Assembly: GCF_001894745.1 (NCBI RefSeq)
Contig: NZ_BBYF01000003.1
Coordinates: forward strand, 558,001 to 622,000
Source of the DNA: Paenibacillus sp. NAIST15-1
GTDB taxonomy: Bacteria > Bacillota > Bacilli > Paenibacillales > Paenibacillaceae
Length of the DNA: 64,000 nucleotides
Direction: 5' to 3'
The notes beneath the pieces were generated by a model. It saw only the letters and a list, made by a program, of their open reading frames with translations, did not search any database and was not told the origin of the DNA. Shown here piece by piece: positions 8,513-20,024 of the stretch. How positions within the stretch are numbered: position 1 is the first letter of the stretch; every line of letters begins with the position of its first letter. The translations under genes were made by a program, and so were the position numbers.

Positions 8513-11500
8513 TTACTTCTGAACAACCGGCATTGCGCGGGATGAGAAGTTGATTTGCTCCAGCATGCCCAGCAGCGCGTGTACAGTATCCAGCGATGTC
8601 ATGCAGACTACGCCGTTCTCTACTGCTTCGCGGCGAATGCGGAAGCCATCGCGTTCTGGCGTTTTGCCCTTCGTCAAGGTGTTGACAACGAAGTGCGCCT
8701 CTCCTCCGCGGATGAGATCCAGAATGTTAGGCGAGCCTTCTGTCAGTTTCTTGACATTTGTCACGCTCAGACCTGCATTTTCAAGCGCAACCGCTGTTCC
8801 ACCAGTCGCAATGATCTTGTAGCCAAGGCCCACGAAACCGCGCATCAATTCAACTGCTTCTTCCTTATCCTTATCTGCTACTGTACAGATGATGGCGCCA
8901 GTTGAAGGAATCTTCATACCGGAACCGATAAGGCCTTTGTACAATGCCTTCGCATATTGCTTGTCGCGTCCCATAACTTCACCTGTTGATTTCATCTCAG
9001 GACCGAGTGTCGGTTCAACGCGGCGCAGCTTCGCGAACGAGAACACAGGAACTTTAACCGATACATGGTCATCTTCTGGCCACAAGCCCTCTTGATAGCC
9101 AAGGTCACTCAGCTTCGTACCCAAGATAAGCTTCGTTGCCACATTCGCCATTGGAATGTTCGTCACTTTACTTAAGAATGGAACCGTACGCGAGGAGCGT
9201 GGATTCACTTCAATCACATATACTTGGTCATGGTAGATGACGAACTGGATGTTAATCAAGCCGACCGTCTTCAGTTCCTTTGCGATGCGAATCGTAACAT
9301 CCACGATTTGCTGCTTCAGCTCTTCGGACAAGTGCTGTGGTGGATATACCGCAATCGAGTCACCGGAGTGTACCCCTGCGCGCTCAACATGCTCCATGAT
9401 ACCAGGGATGAGCACCGTCTCGCCATCACAGATGGCATCGACTTCAACCTCTTTGCCAAGCATGTAGCGGTCGATGAGAACCGGATGCTCAGGGTTGATT
9501 TTCACTGCTTGCTCCATGTAGGTCAACAGTTCTTGGTCAGAGTACACGATTTCCATTGCGCGTCCGCCCAGAACGTAGGATGGACGAACAAGTACCGGGT
9601 AGCCGAGTGATTGTGCCGTACCTACTGCCTCGTCAACAGATGTTACCGTGCTGCCTTGCGGCTGTGCAATATGAAGGCGCGACAGCAAAGCTTCGAATTT
9701 CTTCCGGTCTTCCGCTTCATCGATGCTCTCCAAGCTCGAACCGAGAATCCGCACACCAGCGGCTGCCAGCGGTGCTGCAAGGTTGATAGCCGTTTGTCCA
9801 CCGAATTGGACGATAACCCCTACCGGCTTCTCCTGCTCAATAACATTCATTACGTCTTCGAAGAAGAGCGGCTCGAAGTACAAGCGGTCTGATGTGTTGA
9901 AGTCCGTTGATACGGTCTCAGGATTGTTGTTGATGATTACTGCTTCATACCCTGCATCTTGAATCGCCCATACCGCATGTACAGTCGAGTAGTCGAATTC
10001 GATACCTTGACCGATGCGAATTGGACCAGAGCCAAGTACTAAGATTTTTTCTTTATTGGATTCAATAACTTCATTTTCTACTTCATAGGTCGAGTAGTAG
10101 TACGGTGTTGTCGCTTCGAACTCTGCCGCACATGTATCGACCATTTTATAGACAGGCTTCAAGCCTTGTTGTACCCGATAGTCACGAACCTCGGCTTCCT
10201 TCGTGTAAGTGCCGCCAGGCTGGCCTTCACTGCGCAGTTCAGCAATCGCGCGGTCTGTGAAGCCCATGCGCTTCGCTTCGTAGAGCGTTTGCTCAGTCAG
10301 TGTTTCTTCTTCACGAATGCGATCCTCAAACTTGACCATGCCTTCCAGCTTGTCGAGGAACCACCAGTCGATTTTCGTGAGATCCTGCAACTGCTGCAGT
10401 GTGTATCCGCGGCGGAATGCTTCTGCCAGCAAGAACATGCGCTCATCATCTGGTGTTTGCAGACGATATTCCAGTGTTTCTTTGTCCAGCTCTTCCGTAC
10501 CTTTCAACATCAAGCGATGTACGCCGATTTCCAGGGAGCGGATTGCCTTGTGCATGGACTCTTCGAATGTACGTCCGATAGCCATGACTTCGCCAGTTGC
10601 TTTCATTTGCGTACCGAGCTTACGGTTCGCTTGTGTGAATTTATCGAACGGCCAGCGTGGAATCTTCGATACGATGTAATCGAGTGTAGGCTCGAAGCAT
10701 GCGTATGTTTGCCCCGTAACTGGATTCACGATTTCGTCAAGTGTGTAGCCGACCGCGATTTTCGCTGCCATCTTCGCAATCGGATAGCCTGTTGCTTTCG
10801 AAGCGAGTGCAGAAGAGCGGCTGACACGAGGGTTAACCTCGATGACATAGTATTGATAGCTGTGTGGATCCAGCGCGAACTGAACGTTACACCCACCCTC
10901 GATGTTGAGCGCGCGGATAATTTTAAGCGATGCGGAGCGCAGCATTTGATACTCGCGATCCGACAGCGTTTGGCTCGGTGCTACGACAATACTGTCGCCT
11001 GTATGGACACCTACCGGGTCGAAGTTCTCCATGTTGCAGACTACGATACAGTTGTCGTTCGCGTCACGCATAACTTCGTACTCGACTTCCTTCATGCCCG
11101 CGATGCTCTTCTCAATCAAGCACTGTCCGATTGGACTGTAGCGGATACCTGATGCAACCGTATCGCGCAACTCTTCTTCGTTCGCACAAATACCGCCGCC
11201 TGTACCCCCAAGCGTATAAGCAGGACGGACGATGATTGGGTACCCAATCGTATTTGCGAAGTCAACTGCTTCCTGTACCGAGTTGACAATAACACTTTCC
11301 GGTACCGGCTGCTCCAGTTCACGCATCAGGTCGCGGAACAAGTCACGGTCTTCTGCGCGCTCAATGGAATCTAGCTGCGTCCCGAGAAGCTTCACGTTCT
11401 CTTGCTCAAGCACACCTGCACGAGCAAGTTCCATAGCCATATTCAAGCCAGTCTGGCCACCCAGTGTCGGAAGCAATCCATCTGGGCGCTCTTGGCGGAT

Positions 11501-11731
11501 AATCTGTGTTACAAACTCCAGAGTAATCGGCTCGATATACACCTTATCGGCCATATTTGTATCTGTCATAATCGTAGCTGGGTTGCTGTTGATGAGAACG
11601 ACTTCCATGCCTTCTTCTTTCAGTGCTTCACATGCTTGTGTTCCTGCATAGTCGAACTCGGCTGCCTGACCGATTACGATCGGGCCTGATCCGATAACAA
11701 GGATTTTCTTGAGGTTGTTATTTTTCGGCAT
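8513..11731 (-). CDS. carB: Carbamoyl-phosphate synthase, large subunit
   Basis: A 1072-residue subunit with the usual duplicated layout. Each half has a pre-ATP-grasp domain ([20 protein letters not shown] near the start; [20 protein letters not shown] at about 550) and an ATP-grasp domain (TLGGTGGGI in the first). A C-terminal MGS-like allosteric domain follows (residues about 930-1072). It makes carbamoyl phosphate from bicarbonate, ammonia delivered by CarA, and two ATP. Full length, no disruption seen. It starts 1 base after the carA stop. Its position in the pyr operon marks it as the pyrimidine-specific enzyme (pyrAB of Bacillus). Confidence 0.97.
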   Translation of the reverse strand: MPKNNNLKKILVIGSGPIVIGQAAEFDYAGTQACEALKEEGMEVVLINSNPATIMTDTNMADKVYIEPITLEFVTQIIRQERPDGLLPTLGGQTGLNMAMELARAGVLEQENVKLLGTQLDSIERAEDRDLFRDLMRELEQPVPESVIVNSVQEAVDFANTIGYPIIVRPAYTLGGTGGGICANEEELRDTVASGIRYSPIGQCLIEKSIAGMKEVEYEVMRDANDNCIVVCNMENFDPVGVHTGDSIVVAPSQTLSDREYQMLRSASLKIIRALNIEGGCNVQFALDPHSYQYYVIEVNPRVSRSSALASKATGYPIAKMAAKIAVGYTLDEIVNPVTGQTYACFEPTLDYIVSKIPRWPFDKFTQANRKLGTQMKATGEVMAIGRTFEESMHKAIRSLEIGVHRLMLKGTEELDKETLEYRLQTPDDERMFLLAEAFRRGYTLQQLQDLTKIDWWFLDKLEGMVKFEDRIREEETLTEQTLYEAKRMGFTDRAIAELRSEGQPGGTYTKEAEVRDYRVQQGLKPVYKMVDTCAAEFEATTPYYYSTYEVENEVIESNKEKILVLGSGPIRIGQGIEFDYSTVHAVWAIQDAGYEAVIINNNPETVSTDFNTSDRLYFEPLFFEDVMNVIEQEKPVGVIVQFGGQTAINLAAPLAAAGVRILGSSLESIDEAEDRKKFEALLSRLHIAQPQGSTVTSVDEAVGTAQSLGYPVLVRPSYVLGGRAMEIVYSDQELLTYMEQAVKINPEHPVLIDRYMLGKEVEVDAICDGETVLIPGIMEHVERAGVHSGDSIAVYPPQHLSEELKQQIVDVTIRIAKELKTVGLINIQFVIYHDQVYVIEVNPRSSRTVPFLSKVTNIPMANVATKLILGTKLSDLGYQEGLWPEDDHVSVKVPVFSFAKLRRVEPTLGPEMKSTGEVMGRDKQYAKALYKGLIGSGMKIPSTGAIICTVADKDKEEAVELMRGFVGLGYKIIATGGTAVALENAGLSVTNVKKLTEGSPNILDLIRGGEAHFVVNTLTKGKTPERDGFRIRREAVENGVVCMTSLDTVHALLGMLEQINFSSRAMPVVQK

Positions 11732-11732
11732 T

Positions 11733-12863
11733 TTATAGTTCCCCTTTCAGCTGTGCTACGAGCTCCGCTTGGCGCGGAGTCTTAGGTTGATTGCGTTTAT
11801 GCTCTCGAATCATATCAATGAATTGGTCGAACAAGTAGCTGCTGTCATGCGGACCAGGAGCCGCTTCTGGGTGATATTGTACCGAGAAGGCTGGGTACTT
11901 CGCATGTGCAAGTCCTTCAATTGTTTTATCGTTATTGTTGATATGAGTTACTTTCAATTCCGTACCTTGTACCGAATCCTCCAGAACTGTATATCCATGG
12001 TTCTGAGAAGTAATATAGCAGCGATTCGTTGCGAGCTCTTTAACCGGATGGTTTCCACCGCGATGGCCGAACTTCAATTTCCCAGTGTCAGCTCCGCAAG
12101 CGAGTGCGAACAATTGGTGTCCCAAGCAGATACCGAAGATTGGGTACTCTCCAAGAAGCTCTTGCAGCATCTTCACAGCATGCGGCACATCCTTCGGATC
12201 CCCAGGGCCGTTGGACAATTGAATTCCATCAGGGCGCAAGCGCCGAATTTCGTCTGCTGTTGTGTCATGAGGAACGACGACTACATCACAGCCGCGCTTT
12301 GTCAGCTCGCGCACGATACCGCTCTTCGCGCCGAAGTCGACAAGTACGATGCGTTCTTTGTCACCAGGGCTGGAGAACATCTGCTTCGTTGAAGTGCGTG
12401 CTACTTGATCCCGCATCAATTCCGCAACACCTAGCATTTCCTTCAATTCTTCTATTGATTGGTTACCCGTTGTCAGCAATCCCTTCATCGTACCAAAGTG
12501 ACGAAGCTTGCGAGTCAGCATGCGCGTATCGATGCCGCTGATGCCTACGATGCCGTATTCTTTCAGAAGACGGTCTACCGAATACTCAGCGCGCCAGTTG
12601 CTAGGAACTTCTTCATGTCTGCGCACGACGAACCCGTTTACGTAGGGACGAATGGATTCGAAGTCATCGCGCGTAATGCCGTAGTTGCCAATCAGCGGGT
12701 ACGTCATCGTTACAATTTGTCCGCAATAAGATGGGTCGGATAATACCTCTTGATATCCTGTAATCCCTGTATTAAATACAACCTCACCTACAGACTCACC
12801 GTCTGCACCGAACCCCGTTCCTGTAAAGAGGGTACCATCTTCCAACAACAATCTTGCTTGCAT
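11733..12863 (-). CDS. carA: Carbamoyl-phosphate synthase, small (glutaminase) subunit
   Basis: A 376-residue subunit that hydrolyses glutamine and channels ammonia to CarB. The N-terminal small-subunit domain includes [20 protein letters not shown]. The C-terminal class I amidotransferase domain shows the nucleophile loop [15 protein letters not shown] and the His/Glu pair in YHPEAAPGP. The ATG at 12863 is preferred: GAGGAG lies 8 bases before it, whereas the earlier in-frame GTG at 12872 overlaps that same ribosome site. It is equivalent to pyrAA of Bacillus and lies between pyrC and carB. Confidence 0.96.
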   Translation of the reverse strand: MQARLLLEDGTLFTGTGFGADGESVGEVVFNTGITGYQEVLSDPSYCGQIVTMTYPLIGNYGITRDDFESIRPYVNGFVVRRHEEVPSNWRAEYSVDRLLKEYGIVGISGIDTRMLTRKLRHFGTMKGLLTTGNQSIEELKEMLGVAELMRDQVARTSTKQMFSSPGDKERIVLVDFGAKSGIVRELTKRGCDVVVVPHDTTADEIRRLRPDGIQLSNGPGDPKDVPHAVKMLQELLGEYPIFGICLGHQLFALACGADTGKLKFGHRGGNHPVKELATNRCYITSQNHGYTVLEDSVQGTELKVTHINNNDKTIEGLAHAKYPAFSVQYHPEAAPGPHDSSYLFDQFIDMIREHKRNQPKTPRQAELVAQLKGEL

Positions 12864-12944
12864 GTCCGTCACTCCTCGCTCTCTATCTTATGCACTTCAC
12901 GTTGCTATTCTTATCTATCTATAATGGACTATCTATCAATCTTG

Positions 12945-14219
12945 TTACTTGCTCCATACAAGACGGCCGTCTACGAATGTCTTCACTGGCCATCCCTTCA
13001 AGCTCCAATCTGTGAACGGCGTATTCCGTCCCTTAGTCAAGAATTCGTCCGGATTCACCTTATGCTCGGTCTCCAAGTCAATAACCGTAATATCAGCCGG
13101 CGCTCCTTCTTCAAGACGTCCTGTATTCAAGCCGAACGTTCTTGCCGGGTCGCTTGTCATGCGATTGACGAGCAGAGATAGCGGCCATTTGCCTGTCGCT
13201 ACAAATTTCGTATAAAGGAGAGGGAATGCAGTTTCCAATCCGACAATACCGAACGGTGCAAGCTCCATCCCTTTGGCTTTCTCTTCTTCACTATGTGGTG
13301 CATGGTCTGTTACGACAATGTCGATTGTGCCATCTACCAGCGCCTCAATGCAGGCTTCTACATCGCGAGGCGAGCGAAGCGGTGGATTCATCTTCCAGTT
13401 TGCATCCAATCCCGGGATATCTTCATCTGAGAGAAGCAGGTGATGTGGACATATCTCTGCAGTCACCTTCACACCGAACTGCTTCGCTTGACGGATAAGC
13501 CGAACGGACTGTTCTGTGCTAACGTGGCACACATGATAATGTACGCCTGTCGCTTCTGCCAGCAGCACATCCCGGCCTACATGAATCGCTTCCGATTCAT
13601 TCGGAATCCCCTTCAATCCATGCTTGCGGGCGAACTCTCCATCTGTTACTGCCGCACCTTTAACTAGCGAATCATCTTCGCAGTGTGCGATAACCGGCAT
13701 GCCCAGTTCCTTGGCCCAGTTCATCGCATCCTTCATCATTTGGGCATTCTGTACGCCAACCCCATCGTCTGTGAAGCCGACAACACCTGCATTTTTCAAG
13801 GCTACAAAGTCTGTAAGCTCTCTTCCCAGCTCACTCTTCGTAATCGAGCCATAAGGCAAGACCTTCACATAGCCTTCTTGCTTAGCCTTATCGAGTATAA
13901 GTTGTACCGTTTCTGATGTGTCTGTGACTGGACGTGTATTTGGCATACATGCGATTGTTGTAAATCCACCCTTTGCCGCGGAGTGAGTACCTGTTGCAAT
14001 CGTTTCTTTATGTTCAAAGCCAGGCTCTCTCAAATGAACGTGCATGTCGATGAAGCCTGCCGATACGAATTTTCCTTCGATGTCATGAACTTCTGCTCCC
14101 GCTGGAGCAGCTTCTTCGCGATTCGTAATCCGACGGATGACGCCTTCTTCCATCCAAATGTTAGCGTCAACCAATTCGCCTTCGGTATTTAATATCTTTG
14201 CATTTGTTAATACGATCAT
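12945..14219 (-). CDS. pyrC: Dihydroorotase
   Basis: A 424-residue class I dihydroorotase (amidohydrolase) that cyclises carbamoyl aspartate to dihydroorotate. The metal-binding HxH is in DMHVHLREPG (H60, H62); further ligands lie in HVCHVS and in the later VTDHAPHS. The ATG at 14219 is chosen because AAGGAG lies about 10 bases upstream and the family starts with this IVLTNAKIL strand; an upstream in-frame start at 14297 would add 26 atypical residues. It sits between pyrB and carA. No second PyrR attenuator is seen in the 110-base pyrB-pyrC gap. Confidence 0.96.
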   Translation of the reverse strand: MIVLTNAKILNTEGELVDANIWMEEGVIRRITNREEAAPAGAEVHDIEGKFVSAGFIDMHVHLREPGFEHKETIATGTHSAAKGGFTTIACMPNTRPVTDTSETVQLILDKAKQEGYVKVLPYGSITKSELGRELTDFVALKNAGVVGFTDDGVGVQNAQMMKDAMNWAKELGMPVIAHCEDDSLVKGAAVTDGEFARKHGLKGIPNESEAIHVGRDVLLAEATGVHYHVCHVSTEQSVRLIRQAKQFGVKVTAEICPHHLLLSDEDIPGLDANWKMNPPLRSPRDVEACIEALVDGTIDIVVTDHAPHSEEEKAKGMELAPFGIVGLETAFPLLYTKFVATGKWPLSLLVNRMTSDPARTFGLNTGRLEEGAPADITVIDLETEHKVNPDEFLTKGRNTPFTDWSLKGWPVKTFVDGRLVWSK

Positions 14220-14329
14220 CGGTTTCTCTCTCCTTACGGTGCCATTGTGAAGTTTTCGTCCGTTTGGTTGGTATTTTTCAATTTCATTCAATTTCAATCT
14301 ATCGATTTCTTCTATATAAGATGTGATTC

Positions 14330-15238
14330 CTATGAGAGTGCTCGCTCCAGTACTGCCATCCGTACGGGAACCCCGTTTGCCATTTGCTCGAAGATTCGCG
14401 ACTGTTCTGCTTCAACGACCTCGTCATCGATTTCTACATTGCGATTGACAGGAGCTGGATGCATAACAATCGCATGTTTCTTCATCAATGCGACGCGTTC
14501 AATCGTCATGCCGTACTCTGACCGGTACGCCGCTGTCGAGTGCATCACTTCTGATTCATGACGCTCAAGTTGTACGCGAAGCATCATGACCACATCTGAC
14601 TGCAGCGCCTCATCCATCGTCACAAACGGTGCATCCAAATCATGAGCACGCATATTGTCCGGTGCACAGAAGCTTACGTTCGCTCCGAACTTGCGAAGCG
14701 CGTATAAATTAGAGCGTGCCACTCGGCTGTGCTCAATATCTCCGACTATCGTGACATTCAGTCCATCTAGCTGTCCAAAATGCTTGCGCATTGTGTACAG
14801 GTCTAGGAGTGCCTGTGTAGGATGCTCATTATTCCCGTCGCCTGCGTTGATCAGCGGCATCTTGACGCGTTCCGCAATTTGTTCCAAGAGCCCAATCGGC
14901 TTCAAGCGGATAACCCCTGCATCCATGCCCATAGATTCGAGTGTTCGAACCGTATCGTAGATTGATTCGCCCTTCTCTACACTCGAGGAGGATGCAGAGA
15001 AGTTGATAACCTCTGCACCCAGACGCTTCTCGGCTACTTCGAACGAACAGCGGGTGCGCGTGCTGTTCTCGAAAAACATGTTGGCTACAAATTTATTTTT
15101 TAATGCATCTTGTACTTTAACATCCTGCCCATCCCAATGTGCGGCTCGATTCAAAATGGATTCGATTTCGAATCTGCTTAGTGACTTTAAGCCCAGTAAG
15201 CTGCGGTCTTTTACCGTACGTTCCAACTGTATTGTCAT
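14330..15238 (-). CDS. pyrB: Aspartate carbamoyltransferase, catalytic subunit
   Basis: A 302-residue enzyme that joins carbamoyl phosphate and aspartate. The carbamoyl-phosphate signature FFENSTRTRCSFE is near residue 55, and the Ser/Lys loop SSSSVEKGES follows. HPAPVNRNVEI lies near the C-terminus. The short length and the absence of pyrI suit the unregulated Bacillus-type trimer. Start ATG 15238 has GGGGTAG upstream. It lies 5 bases after pyrR and is co-transcribed with it. Confidence 0.97.
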   Translation of the reverse strand: MTIQLERTVKDRSLLGLKSLSRFEIESILNRAAHWDGQDVKVQDALKNKFVANMFFENSTRTRCSFEVAEKRLGAEVINFSASSSSVEKGESIYDTVRTLESMGMDAGVIRLKPIGLLEQIAERVKMPLINAGDGNNEHPTQALLDLYTMRKHFGQLDGLNVTIVGDIEHSRVARSNLYALRKFGANVSFCAPDNMRAHDLDAPFVTMDEALQSDVVMMLRVQLERHESEVMHSTAAYRSEYGMTIERVALMKKHAIVMHPAPVNRNVEIDDEVVEAEQSRIFEQMANGVPVRMAVLERALS

Positions 15239-15243
15239 TACTG

Positions 15244-15933
<690 letters not shown>

Positions 15934-16041
15934 CTACAGCGCAGAAGTAGAAGCTCTTCGCGATCCATCATAGCTCTCGGCATCTGACGGACATGCTTCT
16001 TCCTTCCGCTCTTCACGTGTTCTTTCTCGTAAACGAGCGTT

Positions 16042-16074
16042 ACCTTGCCAGTCTCACGGGACTGATTTAAAGGT
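16042..16074 (-). promoter_or_regulatory. PyrR-binding anti-antiterminator in pyr leader RNA
   Basis: The minus strand holds AGTCCCGTGAGACT (16063-16050), which fits the known PyrR binding loop ARUCCNGNGAGGYU at 13 of 14 positions. It sits in a two-part stem: lower ACCTT/AAGGT, internal bulge, upper CAGTC/GACTG, and a CCGTGA loop. This is the published shape of PyrR binding loops. Only one such element is found in the operon. Confidence 0.88.
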
Positions 16075-16091
16075 CTTATTTGATTAACTGG

Positions 16092-16120
16092 ATTATCCCA
16101 CTTCTCACGATCCATGTCAA
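16092..16120 (-). promoter_or_regulatory. Sigma-A promoter of the pyr operon
   Basis: TTGACA (16120-16115) and GATAAT (16097-16092) on the minus strand are separated by exactly 17 bases. The -35 box is perfect and the -10 box matches 5 of 6. Transcription would start near 16085, just before the PyrR-binding hairpin, giving a leader of about 300 bases. Confidence 0.85.
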
Positions 16121-16141
16121 GTAATACTACTCATATAAATT

Positions 16142-17395
16142 TTAGAAAATATATTCAACGTCGGTAAGTCTGCGCTTGAGCTCACTCATTACACGCTTCT
16201 CTTCGGCCTCGCCCCGGGCTTGGAACGTAACCGAAAACCGAATAAAGCGTCCTGCATCATCCCAAGGCACTGTCGAGATTAACTTCTCTCGAATCAAATA
16301 TTGGGAGAAGTCCTCAGCCGTTCTGAATTCTGGCCCGCCCTGTACCGCCTTTGGCGCTTCAACATAGAGGAAGAAGGAACCTTGCGGCTTAACGGCGCGG
16401 AAGCCCGCTTCATTAAGTGCTGCAACTAGCAGGTCATGACGGCGAGAGTATTTGTCAGCGATCGCTTCCGTAATCTCTGGATGAGCCAGGCCGTATGCAG
16501 CTGCCTTCTGGATCGCGATGAACTGGCCGGAATCGTTATTGTCCTTGACGTCACCGAATGCCTTCACAATGAGCGGATTGCCGGCAATAAAGCCAATGCG
16601 CCATCCCGTCATGTTGTACGATTTGGACAAGGAATGGAGCTCAACCCCAACGTCCTTCGCCCCAGGTACGCTCAAGAAGCTTAGCGGCTTGTTGCCGTCA
16701 TAGGTCAACGCTGCGTAAGGGGCATCATGTACAATGATGACCTTATGCTGCTTCGCCCAAGCAATGGCCTTGGCGAAGAACTCAACACTCGCTACTGCTC
16801 CAGTTGGATTGTTCGGATAGTTCAAATAGAGCAGCTTGGCCCGTTGGCACACCTCTTCAGGGATAGCATCCAAATCAGGCAAGAAGTTATTGTCAGCCGT
16901 AAGCGGAATGTTATACACTTCTCCTCCTAAATATTTCGTGTGCGTACCCATTACCGGATAGCCAGGAACCGTCATAATCGTAATGTCCCCTGGATTGATG
17001 AAGCAGGAAGGCAGCATCGCAAGCGCTGGCTTCGTACCAATGGAATGAAGCACCTCAGTGTCTGGATCAATTCCTTCGACCTGAAATACTTCTTTCAAGT
17101 AGGTTGCCGCAGCATGCTTAAACTCTGCAATGCCATTATCAGCGTAACCGCGGTTTTCGGGCTTGGACGCTTCTTCTGCCAATGCAGCCACGATACCTGC
17201 GTCAGCCATTTCATCCGGTTCACCGACACCCATATCGATCAATTCCACATCAGGGAACTGTAATTTGGCAGCAGCCTTAGCTCGTTTGATCTTTTCAAAT
17301 TTGTAGATATTCGTGTCTTTTCCGTAATTGGCTCCACCAATTCGCTCTGCAAATGTATGTTGAATATATGTGTTTTGATAAAATTCTGTCGTCAT
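16142..17395 (-). CDS. dapL: LL-diaminopimelate aminotransferase
   Basis: A 417-residue fold-type I PLP aminotransferase. It resembles DapL, which converts tetrahydrodipicolinate directly to LL-diaminopimelate for lysine and wall synthesis. Motifs include YLNYPNNPTGA, the PLP-aspartate region VHDAPYAALTYDG, and the lysine loop SLSKSYNMTGWRIGF. The ATG at 17395 is preferred: GGGG lies about 9 bases upstream, while the earlier GTG at 17419 has no ribosome site. It lies between the rluD-like gene and the pyr promoter. Other class I/II aminotransferases share these motifs, but the N-terminal RIGGANYGKDTNIYKFEKIK region fits DapL. MurE in the same window has the meso-DAP motif, consistent with a need for diaminopimelate. 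Confidence 0.82.
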   Translation of the reverse strand: MTTEFYQNTYIQHTFAERIGGANYGKDTNIYKFEKIKRAKAAAKLQFPDVELIDMGVGEPDEMADAGIVAALAEEASKPENRGYADNGIAEFKHAAATYLKEVFQVEGIDPDTEVLHSIGTKPALAMLPSCFINPGDITIMTVPGYPVMGTHTKYLGGEVYNIPLTADNNFLPDLDAIPEEVCQRAKLLYLNYPNNPTGAVASVEFFAKAIAWAKQHKVIIVHDAPYAALTYDGNKPLSFLSVPGAKDVGVELHSLSKSYNMTGWRIGFIAGNPLIVKAFGDVKDNNDSGQFIAIQKAAAYGLAHPEITEAIADKYSRRHDLLVAALNEAGFRAVKPQGSFFLYVEAPKAVQGGPEFRTAEDFSQYLIREKLISTVPWDDAGRFIRFSVTFQARGEAEEKRVMSELKRRLTDVEYIF

Positions 17396-17593
17396 CTTAT
17401 CCAGCCCCTTCTCCTGCACCAGTCTTATATCATCGGTTATGATGCCAATGTATTAACTATGCTTGATAATGACGACGAAAGGAATGAACGATCTCCAATA
17501 CAATTTGCACTTTTTTCACACGAATATCAGAATACACACTATTTTACAACTAAATATCATGGTTTAATTTGCATAATTACGACTACACAGCAA

Positions 17594-18556
17594 CTATCTA
17601 TTGCGAATGGAATGAAGCAAGTTCTCCATGTCTTCCGGAAGCGGAGCATGAAGTTCCACAGTCTCCCCGCTTGCAGGATGTGCGAATCCCAGCGTCATGG
17701 CATGTAATGCCTGTCCATTCATAGTCAGACCGCGCGTCCCTCGACTGTACATTGGATCCCCGACAAGAGGATGACCAATGAATTTCATATGCACACGGAT
17801 CTGATGTGTACGACCTGTCTCCAATTGCAATTCAACAAGGGTCGCGTCTCCGAACCGCTCCATTACTTTAAAATGTGTCACTGCATGCTTGCTGTTATTC
17901 TCGGTTACGGTGTACATCTTCCGATCATGGGTATCACGCCCAATTGGGGCGTCGATTGTTCCTTGATCATGAGGCACATTCCCGTGCACAAGCGCCACAT
18001 ATTTCCGTGTAACCGAATGTTCTTTCAGCTGTGCTGCTAGGTGAACATGTGCGCGATCATGCTTGGCCGCCATCAACAAGCCTGATGTATCCTTATCAAT
18101 GCGGTGAACAATTCCAGGCCGAAGTTCGCCGTTAATACCAGACAAATCACGACAATGGAACATCAATGCATTAACAACCGTCCCCGAGGTATGTCCTGGT
18201 GCTGGATGGACAACCATTCCACGCGGCTTATTAATTACAATAACGTCCTTATCTTCAAAATATACATCCAGTGGAATATCCTCAGCTACAATATCAGCAG
18301 ACTCCGGCTCAGGCATTGTCAGTGTGATGACATCTTCGGCTGCTACTTTGTAGTTCGGCTTCACTGGATTACCATTCACGAGCACATGCTGATCACGTAT
18401 CCATAGTTGGACTTGTGACCGAGAAACCTCTTCTTCAATTGACTCTGTAATAAATTTGTCGATCCGATCTTTGGCATTAGCCGACTCGACCGTCCATATG
18501 TATGGCTCTCGACCTTCGTCCCCTGCTTGTTCTTGCAATCGATGTTCTTCTGTCAT
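17594..18556 (-). CDS. RluA/RluD-family pseudouridine synthase
   Basis: A 320-residue enzyme. It has an N-terminal S4-type RNA-binding region (about 30-90: DKFITESIEEEVSRSQVQLW) and the RluA catalytic domain with GIVHRIDKDTSGLLMAAK, where the Asp is the catalytic residue. Members convert uridine to pseudouridine in 23S rRNA; the Bacillus relative next to lspA is YlyB. The target site cannot be told from sequence. GAGGGG precedes the ATG. It lies 26 bases after lspA and probably shares its transcript. Confidence 0.93.
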   Translation of the reverse strand: MTEEHRLQEQAGDEGREPYIWTVESANAKDRIDKFITESIEEEVSRSQVQLWIRDQHVLVNGNPVKPNYKVAAEDVITLTMPEPESADIVAEDIPLDVYFEDKDVIVINKPRGMVVHPAPGHTSGTVVNALMFHCRDLSGINGELRPGIVHRIDKDTSGLLMAAKHDRAHVHLAAQLKEHSVTRKYVALVHGNVPHDQGTIDAPIGRDTHDRKMYTVTENNSKHAVTHFKVMERFGDATLVELQLETGRTHQIRVHMKFIGHPLVGDPMYSRGTRGLTMNGQALHAMTLGFAHPASGETVELHAPLPEDMENLLHSIRNR

Positions 18557-18582
18557 TACTTACAATCCCCTCTATGCTAATC

Positions 18583-19095
18583 CTATGCTTGGTTCGATGA
18601 ATGATCTTGTTGTTCTGCAGGTGTACCCGTGCCGGATTGATTCTCCCGCTTCACGGTAACGAGCGCATCAAGCAGTACCAGTCCTACGCCGATACAGATT
18701 CCCATATCTGCTACATTGAATATTGGGAACGTGTACGACCCGAAATTGAACTGCAGGAAATCAACAACTTCCCCTGTAAGCAGACGGTCGATAAAATTGC
18801 CGATCGCCCCACCTAAGATCAAGCTGAGTCCCAGTGGCAATATGACTCCACTCTGATGTTTAATCTTCTGCATATACCATACAAGTCCGATTACTACCAC
18901 TGTCGTAACGACAATGAAGAACCAGCGTTGATTTTCTAAAATACTGAAGGCCGCCCCCGTATTCCGATGCGACGTAATCAAGAAAAAGTCACCAATTACC
19001 GAAATTTTTTCTCTCAGTTGCAAATTCGTAGCGATCATCCATTTGCTTACTTGATCAATCAGCAAAACGATAAAGGCGATAATATAGTACCACAC
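18583..19095 (-). CDS. lspA: Signal peptidase II (lipoprotein signal peptidase)
   Basis: A 170-residue membrane aspartyl protease that removes signal peptides from prolipoproteins such as those encoded at 1-1072, 4811-5932, 50628-51692 and 63473-64000. Four membrane segments are visible. The conserved boxes are TSHRNTGAAFSIL, GGAIGNFIDRL and FPIFNVADMGI, the last two with the catalytic aspartates. Start is GTG with GAGGTG 10 bases upstream. The C-terminal 20 residues are polar and variable, as is common. It lies divergently from the yteA-like gene. Confidence 0.96.
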   Translation of the reverse strand: MWYYIIAFIVLLIDQVSKWMIATNLQLREKISVIGDFFLITSHRNTGAAFSILENQRWFFIVVTTVVVIGLVWYMQKIKHQSGVILPLGLSLILGGAIGNFIDRLLTGEVVDFLQFNFGSYTFPIFNVADMGICIGVGLVLLDALVTVKRENQSGTGTPAEQQDHSSNQA

Positions 19096-19277
19096 GTGCC
19101 ACAGTCACCTCATTTAATTTTTATTAAGTGTGAAAGAACTTGAAGCTGTGCTCATTGTATCACAGGAGCCGAACCCAAACCAATCCAACGCCTACGCCAT
19201 TTACCACGCAGGAACGTCCTTCAACTTGCACATGCTAGACATAAGTTACGCCAACGCGAAAGGAGCGTTCTGCACGA

Positions 19278-20024
19278 ATGAATCGACTATCCTCTGAACA
19301 ATTAAACAGCTTGCAACAACAATTGCTGCAATCCAAGGCTCAGATCGAGCGCCGTCTTCATCACGGAGATCATTATGGTTTGTCCAATTCCTTACGTGAA
19401 AACACAGGAGAGCTGTCTACACTGGACAATCACCCCGCGGACGTTGGTACTGAGATGTTCGAGCGCGGTAAGGACATCGCACTAAATGAGCACGATGAAA
19501 TATTGCTTGAACGCATTGATACTGCCCTATCCCGCATGGATAAGGGACAATACGGCAAGTGTGTTGCATGCGGCAGAGACATCCCTTATGAACGTCTTGA
19601 AGCCGTCCCTTCCACGATGTATTGCGTCGAGCATTCCCCTGAGCAGATTGTGTCCGAACGTCGGCCGGTCGAAGAACAGTTTCTTATGCCTCCATTCGGG
19701 AGGACTAGCCTTGACGAAGATACGCAAAATGGCTTCGACGGTGAAGATGCTTGGCAAATAGTCGAGTCCTGGGGGACATCCAATACACCTGCCATGCATG
19801 AAGAACGCGACGTCGATGATTATGGCAATCTCTACATCGAAGCATCCGAAGAACTCGATGGCTGTGTTGAAGCCTATGAGAGCTTTGTCGCTACGGATAT
19901 GACAGGACGCCATGTAACTATCGTTCGCAATCGTCAATATCGTCAATATATGGATAACCAAGAGGGCGTCGGGTTATTCGAGCCTGATCAAGAATATGAT
20001 GCCGATTACGATGGGAATCAATAG
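19278..20024 (+). CDS. TraR/DksA-type zinc finger protein, YteA-like
   Basis: A 248-residue protein with an N-terminal helical region and a zinc-finger segment near residues 95-118 (GKCVACGRDIPYERLEAVP, then YCVEH), a C-x2-C ... C-x2-H arrangement. This matches the YteA family found in spore formers, often annotated as sporulation-related. The C-terminal half is acidic and of unknown role (DVDDYGNLYIEASEELDG). AAGGAG precedes the ATG by about 12 bases. It is transcribed away from lspA and its last 7 bases overlap the end of the convergent DUF5665 gene. Regulation of RNA polymerase, as for DksA, is possible but not shown. Confidence 0.85.
   Translation: MNRLSSEQLNSLQQQLLQSKAQIERRLHHGDHYGLSNSLRENTGELSTLDNHPADVGTEMFERGKDIALNEHDEILLERIDTALSRMDKGQYGKCVACGRDIPYERLEAVPSTMYCVEHSPEQIVSERRPVEEQFLMPPFGRTSLDEDTQNGFDGEDAWQIVESWGTSNTPAMHEERDVDDYGNLYIEASEELDGCVEAYESFVATDMTGRHVTIVRNRQYRQYMDNQEGVGLFEPDQEYDADYDGNQ

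Noticed and set aside
10166-11152. 328-codon plus-strand frame opposite carB
   Set aside because: It is antisense to a conserved enzyme, has a Cys/Arg-rich low-plausibility composition and no ribosome site; a shadow of the carB codon pattern.
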